A stretch of 8,580 nucleotides of DNA from an uncultured bacterium (GTDB taxonomy: Bacteria > Cyanobacteriota > Vampirovibrionia > Gastranaerophilales > Gastranaerophilaceae). The notes under the pieces were generated by a model that saw nothing but the letters and a program-made list of their open reading frames with translations, ran no database searches and was not told where the DNA came from. This document shows, one piece after another, positions 5,984 to 8,580 of the stretch. The DNA lies in contig OMVC01000172.1 of the NCBI GenBank assembly GCA_900314375.1, positions 1-8,580 on the forward strand, in the 5' to 3' direction. Each line of letters begins with the position of its first letter. Positions within the stretch are counted from its first letter, which is position 1. The position numbers and the translations under genes were made by a program.

Positions 5984-7249
5984 TTCGGTTATCAATTTTT
6001 CAAAAGTCGGAAAAGAAATATTAACCCATTCAAAATCGTTGACGGATATTTCTTTATCCGTAATCAAACCTGCAATATATAAGCTCATCGCAAGCCGGTG
6101 GTCTTTGTATGAGTCTGTGCAAATTCCGCCTGCAAGTTTGGTTTTCCCTTGAATAATCATTCCGTCTTGAGTTTCTTCAATCTGCGCACCGAGTTTTTTC
6201 AATTCAGTAACGGTTGTTTTTATTCTGTCAGATTCTTTGTTGCGCAAATCCTGTGCATCTTTTATAACGGTTTGTCCTTGTGCTTGGGTTGCTAATACGG
6301 CGATAATCGGGATTTCATCTATAAGTTTTGGAATAAGTTCTCCCGAGATTTCGCAGCCTTGCAGGTTTGGGGTATATTTAATTTTCAAATCTCCGACAGG
6401 TTCGGAGCATATTTCTTTTTTATCAAGAATTTCTATGTTTGCGCCCATTTTTTGTGCAACATCAAGTATTCCTGCGCGAGTCGGGTTTAAGCCGACATTT
6501 TTTAAGATTATTTCGGAATTTGGGACGAGCAAGCCTGCTGCAATGAAATATGCTGCAGAAGATATATCGCCGATTATTTCTATATTGAGCGGTGAAAGAT
6601 TTGATTTGGATATTGAAATTTGATTATTTGAGTAATTAATGTTCGCGTCCATGTGTTTTAACATAATTTCGGTATGATTTCTTGAGGGGTAAATTTCGTT
6701 TACTGTTGTTGTTCCGTCAGAGAATAACCCTGCAAGGAGTACGCATGACTTTACTTGGGCGGAAGCTATCGGCAAATCGTAGGTTATAGCTTTAAGATTA
6801 CTATTTTTAATCTCTAACGGTGCGCGGTAATCATTTGATGTAATTTTTGCGCCCATTTGTGAAAGCGGTTCAATAATACGTTTCATCGGGCGTTTAGATA
6901 AACTTTCATCGCCTGTAAGTGTGGAGTCAAAATTTTGTCCTGATAAAATTCCTGCCATAAGCCTCATTGTAGTTCCGGAATTTCCGCAAAATAACGGTTG
7001 AGAAGTTGCTTTTAATTTTCCGTCGGAAACTATTGTTATGGTTGAGGAGTCAATATTTATATCTGCACCGAGTTGTTTGCAAATTTCTAAACTGGAGTGC
7101 GGGTCAGCGCCATCGGAAAAATTTTTAATAATTGATTTGCCTTGCGCTAATGAAGAAAAAATAACTGCACGATGGGAAACAGATTTATCCGCAGGAATAG
7201 TAACGATACCTTTAAGAGTATTAAAATTTTTATTCACACGTAAAATCAT
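5969..7249 (-). CDS. aroA: 3-phosphoshikimate 1-carboxyvinyltransferase (EPSP synthase)
   Basis: A 426-residue cytosolic enzyme that joins phosphoenolpyruvate to shikimate 3-phosphate, the sixth step of the shikimate pathway to aromatic amino acids. Conserved sites are visible throughout: IPADKSVSHRA (18-28, with K22, S23, R27), GNSGTTMRL (89-97), DESLSKRPM (114-122, R119), SAQVKS (163-168), DEIP (311-314, D311 as the catalytic acid), NKESDR (337-342) and KDHRLAMSL (382-390). Length is normal for the bacterial family and nothing is missing. The start is the only ATG consistent with the conserved N-terminus. No Shine-Dalgarno is present; a TAACAT hexamer lies 6 nt before the ATG. No other aromatic pathway gene is adjacent. 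The 3' end overlaps the dehydrogenase and no terminator separates the two, so read-through would produce antisense RNA. Confidence 0.96.
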   Translation of the reverse strand: MILRVNKNFNTLKGIVTIPADKSVSHRAVIFSSLAQGKSIIKNFSDGADPHSSLEICKQLGADINIDSSTITIVSDGKLKATSQPLFCGNSGTTMRLMAGILSGQNFDSTLTGDESLSKRPMKRIIEPLSQMGAKITSNDYRAPLEIKNSNLKAITYDLPIASAQVKSCVLLAGLFSDGTTTVNEIYPSRNHTEIMLKHMDANINYSNNQISISKSNLSPLNIEIIGDISSAAYFIAAGLLVPNSEIILKNVGLNPTRAGILDVAQKMGANIEILDKKEICSEPVGDLKIKYTPNLQGCEISGELIPKLIDEIPIIAVLATQAQGQTVIKDAQDLRNKESDRIKTTVTELKKLGAQIEETQDGMIIQGKTKLAGGICTDSYKDHRLAMSLYIAGLITDKEISVNDFEWVNISFPTFEKLITELYFQ

Positions 7250-7255
7250 GAGTAT

Positions 7256-7284
7256 ATGTTAGCATAAATTTAGGAGTTTGGCAC
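7256..7284 (-). promoter_or_regulatory. Putative aroA promoter, back to back with the tRNA promoter
   Basis: On the minus strand GTGCCA (7279-7284) and TAACAT (7256-7261) are 17 nt apart and the -10 ends 6 nt before the ATG. Both hexamers match consensus at four of six positions. TATGCT at 7261-7266 is an alternative -10 that would give a leader of a few bases. The -35 abuts the -35 of the divergent tRNA-Ser promoter. Confidence 0.4.
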
Positions 7285-7313
7285 TTGACGATTTTATGGG
7301 TTTCGGTGATAAT
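7285..7313 (+). promoter_or_regulatory. Sigma-70-type promoter of tRNA-Ser(GGA)
   Basis: TTGACG (7285-7290), a 17-nt spacer and GATAAT (7308-7313) make a near-consensus promoter. The expected start near 7320 is a few bases before the tRNA 5' end at 7324, so only a very short leader would be trimmed. Confidence 0.8.
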
Positions 7314-7323
7314 ACATACAGAT

Positions 7324-7410
7324 AGAGAGGTGTCCGAGTGGCTTAAGGTGCAATCTTGGAAAGGTTGTGTGAGGGTAACTTCACCAGGGGTTCGAATCCC
7401 CTCCTCTCTG
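7324..7410 (+). tRNA. tRNA-Ser, anticodon GGA
   Basis: An 87-nt class II tRNA. Acceptor strands AGAGAGG (7324-7330) and CCTCTCT (7403-7409) pair fully, with discriminator G7410. The anticodon stem CAATC/GGTTG holds the loop TTGGAAA with anticodon GGA at 7358-7360, reading TCC and TCT. The long variable arm GTGAGG/CTTCAC confirms serine type. The T arm is GGGG-TTCGAAT-CCCC. CCA is not encoded. No terminator is evident immediately downstream, so transcription may continue into the structured region. Confidence 0.96.
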
Positions 7411-7457
7411 AATTTGAAAACGGAATAGAGAAAACGGGATGAGAACCCCGAACAAGG
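7404..7457 (+). repeat. 54-bp direct repeat, copy A, starting in the tRNA acceptor stem
   Basis: It begins at CTCTCTG, the last bases of tRNA-Ser(GGA), and runs to AACAAGG. It matches 7628-7681 at 50 of 54 positions without gaps. The copies are 224 bp apart. The end of each copy leads into a hairpin; here ACAAGGC (7452-7458) pairs with GCCTTGT (7464-7470) around GAATA, with CCC/GGG pairs outside. Confidence 0.85.
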
Positions 7458-7484
7458 CGAATAGCCTTGTCTGGGAGGTTCGAG

Positions 7485-7598
7485 TGAATTTTGCGTAGAG
7501 TGGAGTTGAGCGAAGCGAACGAAACTCAATAATGTGAGGACAAAAATTTGCGCCAACAAAGTGAAGCAAATTGCTTGTCCGAGAGAAAGCAAAATTCA
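7485..7598 (+). ncRNA. Candidate structured RNA with a closing stem and two internal hairpins
   Basis: TGAATTTTGC (7485-7494) pairs with 7589-7598 over 10 bp and closes the domain. Inside are a hairpin based on GAG-TTG/CGA-AA-CTC (7503-7527) and a long hairpin made of GGACAA/TTGTCC (7538-7543 with 7575-7580) continued by AATTTGC/GCAAATT (7545-7551 with 7566-7572). Together they form a three-way junction. A homologous segment at 1701-1744 keeps the first hairpin through compensatory changes. It matches no RNA family I recognise. It could equally be a palindromic repeat element that is not functional as RNA. Confidence 0.4.
7486..7527 (+). repeat. Dispersed structured repeat, copy 2
   Basis: It begins GAATTTTGCG, includes TAGAGTGGAG and ends GAAACTC. 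It aligns with the minus strand of 1701-1744 with a few substitutions and two single-base gaps. Similarity seems to fade soon after 7527. Confidence 0.6.
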
Positions 7599-7627
7599 AA
7601 ATGCCCGAGGTTGTTTAAAACTTGGTT

Positions 7628-7681
7628 CTCTCTGAATTTGAAAATAAAATAGAGAAAACGGGAAGAGAACCCCGAACAAGG
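7628..7681 (+). repeat. 54-bp direct repeat, copy B
   Basis: This matches 7404-7457 at 50 of 54 positions. It carries only the last seven bases of the tRNA, so no second tRNA is present. It leads into ACAAGG/CTTTGT around TTGGG, a different stem sequence in the same place as the copy A hairpin, so the hairpin is kept while its sequence has changed. Confidence 0.85.
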
Positions 7682-7688
7682 TTGGGCT

Positions 7689-7724
7689 TTGTCAAGTGTT
7701 TTCCTAATTTGATAAAACATGGAG
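7689..7724 (+). promoter_or_regulatory. Putative promoter and Shine-Dalgarno of the secreted-protein gene
   Basis: TTGTCA (7689-7694), a 16-nt spacer and GATAAA (7711-7716) form a fair promoter. GGAG at 7721-7724 is 8 nt before the GTG at 7733. The expected transcript start is very close to GGAG, so the promoter and the ribosome site may not both be used. Confidence 0.45.
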
Positions 7725-7732
7725 CGAAAATT

Positions 7733-8455
7733 GTGAAAAAATTAATTTCAATTTTATTATGCGGGTTAATTTTATGTATCAGCACACCAATACAAACGGT
7801 TATGGCGGAAGATGACTGTGATTGTGTCAGTGTGGAGCACATGCTATTACCTAAAAAATTAGCAAAGAAAACTCCGACAAATATTGTAAATTCTTCCGAA
7901 TATGAAACGATAATTCTGCCGTATAATACGTTACAAGTTGCGTTTGCCGAATCATTTAACAGTAAATGTGCAAATATCGGCGACAAAATCGTATTTATTC
8001 TTAACGAGTGTTTGCGCACCCAAGAAGGAACAGAGGTTTTACCTATATCAACGAAATTTGTTGCGGAAATTTGTAATATTGAAAGACCAAAATCATTCAA
8101 CAGAAGCGGCAAGATATATTTGGATTTTAAATATGTTGAACTCCCTGACGGAACACAAAAATGCATAAAGGCAAAATTGTTTAGAAATAAAGACTTTTTA
8201 TCGAGGGGCAAGCTAAACGCTTTAGGTAAAGGTTTAGGTTCAACTTTAGGCGGTATGGCTGTCGGTACAGGTGCAGGCTGCGGAATCGGTATTGCCGCGG
8301 GTTCTGTAATAATCGGCGGTTTTGCAATAGGTATGCCGATAGGCTTTGCATTAGGAGCATCGGCGGGATTACTCACACCGGGGCTGTATTATAAAGCAAA
8401 AGCAGGTGACAAAATTGATATCCAACTTTTGGATAACCTGATTATCGAAAAATAG
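7733..8455 (+). CDS. Exported protein of unknown function with glycine-zipper C-terminus
   Basis: A 240-residue protein from GTG 7733. I chose this start because it begins a clean signal peptide (KKLISILLCGLILC, likely cut after VMA at 25) and has GGAG 8 nt upstream; an in-frame TTG at 7622 would only add translated repeat before the signal. Residues 60-150 look like a small beta-rich domain of a common layout: LPYNTLQVAFAESFNSKCANIGDKI, then VLPISTKF, then GKIYLDFKYVELPDGTQ, similar in spacing to exported proteins with an IPKGA-type loop, but I cannot name the family. Residues 164-217 are glycine-rich and hydrophobic (GLGSTLGGMAVGTGAG onward), a glycine-zipper-like segment that may insert in a membrane, followed by AKAGDKIDIQLL. 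Cysteines at 29, 31, 79, 93, 114 and 144 may form disulfides. It ends 10 bp before tRNA-Ser(CGA). An envelope location is inferred. Confidence 0.8.
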   Translation: MKKLISILLCGLILCISTPIQTVMAEDDCDCVSVEHMLLPKKLAKKTPTNIVNSSEYETIILPYNTLQVAFAESFNSKCANIGDKIVFILNECLRTQEGTEVLPISTKFVAEICNIERPKSFNRSGKIYLDFKYVELPDGTQKCIKAKLFRNKDFLSRGKLNALGKGLGSTLGGMAVGTGAGCGIGIAAGSVIIGGFAIGMPIGFALGASAGLLTPGLYYKAKAGDKIDIQLLDNLIIEK

Positions 8456-8465
8456 AATATAAATT

Positions 8466-8552
8466 GGAGAAGTGTCCGAGTGGTTTAAGGTGACGATCTC
8501 GAAAGTCGTTGTGGGGGCGACTCCACCCGGGGTTCGAATCCCCGCTTCTCCG
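8466..8552 (+). tRNA. tRNA-Ser, anticodon CGA
   Basis: An 87-nt class II tRNA. Acceptor strands GGAGAAG (8466-8472) and CTTCTCC (8545-8551) pair fully, with discriminator G8552. The anticodon stem ACGAT/GTCGT holds CTCGAAA with anticodon CGA at 8500-8502, reading TCG. The long variable arm and the T arm with TTCGAAT are present. CCA is not encoded. It starts 10 bp after the stop codon of the preceding gene; TAGAAT is a possible -10, but the -35 is poor, so co-transcription with the protein gene is possible. Confidence 0.96.
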
Positions 8553-8564
8553 AATTAACGCCGG

Positions 8565-8580
8565 ACTGCCATATGGCAGT
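8565..8580 (+). terminator. Probable terminator stem of tRNA-Ser(CGA), cut by the window end
   Basis: ACTGCCATATGGCAGT is a perfect 16-bp palindrome 12 bp after the tRNA. The preceding GCCGG could extend the stem beyond the window, and any T run would lie outside. Confidence 0.5.

Larger units (their letters stand above)
7411..7732 (+). other. 322-bp non-coding stretch full of repeats and stems
   Basis: Between tRNA-Ser(GGA) and the next gene lies no credible coding sequence. It contains most of the two direct repeats, a hairpin at 7446-7475, a possible three-way-junction fold at 7485-7598, a dispersed repeat at 7486-7527, and the promoter and ribosome site of the downstream gene. Open frames here are translated repeat or antisense tRNA. 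Confidence 0.7.

Noticed and set aside
7230..7592. Minus-strand open frame across tRNA-Ser(GGA)
   Set aside because: Part of it is antisense tRNA translated into the common false motif GGDSNPW; the rest is repeat.
7404..7681. CRISPR-like array
   Set aside because: Only two copies of a 54-bp repeat, with a 170-bp structured spacer and no cas genes.
7622..7732. TTG start giving a 277-residue form of the exported protein
   Set aside because: The added 37 residues are translated direct repeat and lie before a proper signal peptide; GTG 7733 has a ribosome site.

Overview
This AT-rich window comes from a bacterial chromosome. The gene set is ordinary chromosomal: a RarA-type AAA+ ATPase, EPSP synthase, carbohydrate-type ABC transporter parts and two tRNA-Ser genes without an encoded CCA. 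The intergenic style is AT-rich, with REP-like palindromes and a small matrixin protease. This resembles gut Gastranaerophilales (non-photosynthetic relatives of Cyanobacteria), but that placement is an impression from gene content and composition only. No phage, CRISPR or plasmid gene is visible.

Layout. From 103 to 3156 all genes read on the minus strand: a secreted matrixin-like zinc protease (103-657), a MalG/UgpE-type sugar ABC permease (719-1537), and rarA (1921-3156). A strong intrinsic terminator for rarA lies at 1747-1771 and a dispersed structured repeat at 1701-1744. From 3217 to 5983 genes read on the plus strand: a small GIY-YIG endonuclease flanked by inverted REP-like repeats (3217-3573), a family 1 extracellular solute-binding protein (3586-4770), and a zinc-dependent medium-chain dehydrogenase (4916-5983). 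aroA (5969-7249) is on the minus strand and its 3' end overlaps the dehydrogenase. From 7285 onward features read plus: tRNA-Ser(GGA), a 320-base non-coding stretch rich in repeats and stems, a secreted protein of unknown function with a glycine-zipper C-terminus (7733-8455), tRNA-Ser(CGA), and the start of a terminator hairpin at the window edge.

How the parts fit. The permease and the solute-binding protein could belong to one carbohydrate importer, but they lie on opposite strands on either side of rarA, and neither the second permease nor the ATPase is here. aroA makes the shikimate-pathway intermediate EPSP. RarA acts at stalled replication forks.

The most interesting content is a layer of palindromic repeats. 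(1) The GIY-YIG nuclease sits between two inverted repeats with ends GTCATTGCGAG, and its last codons and stop lie inside the right repeat. (2) A related palindrome with ends GTCATTCTGAG is inserted in frame in the dehydrogenase, adding about 35 residues between its catalytic and structural zinc sites; it holds two interleaved perfect inverted repeats. Together these suggest a nuclease-linked palindromic repeat family, with an autonomous-looking unit and a non-autonomous copy in one window. (3) A different structured repeat occurs at 1701-1744 (minus) and 7486-7527 (plus), with compensatory changes in a stem. (4) A 54-bp direct repeat starts in the acceptor stem of tRNA-Ser(GGA) and recurs 224 bp downstream. 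Separately, all four minus-strand protein genes have a -10-like hexamer exactly 6 nt before ATG and no Shine-Dalgarno, suggesting leaderless mRNAs, whereas the main plus-strand genes have Shine-Dalgarno sites.
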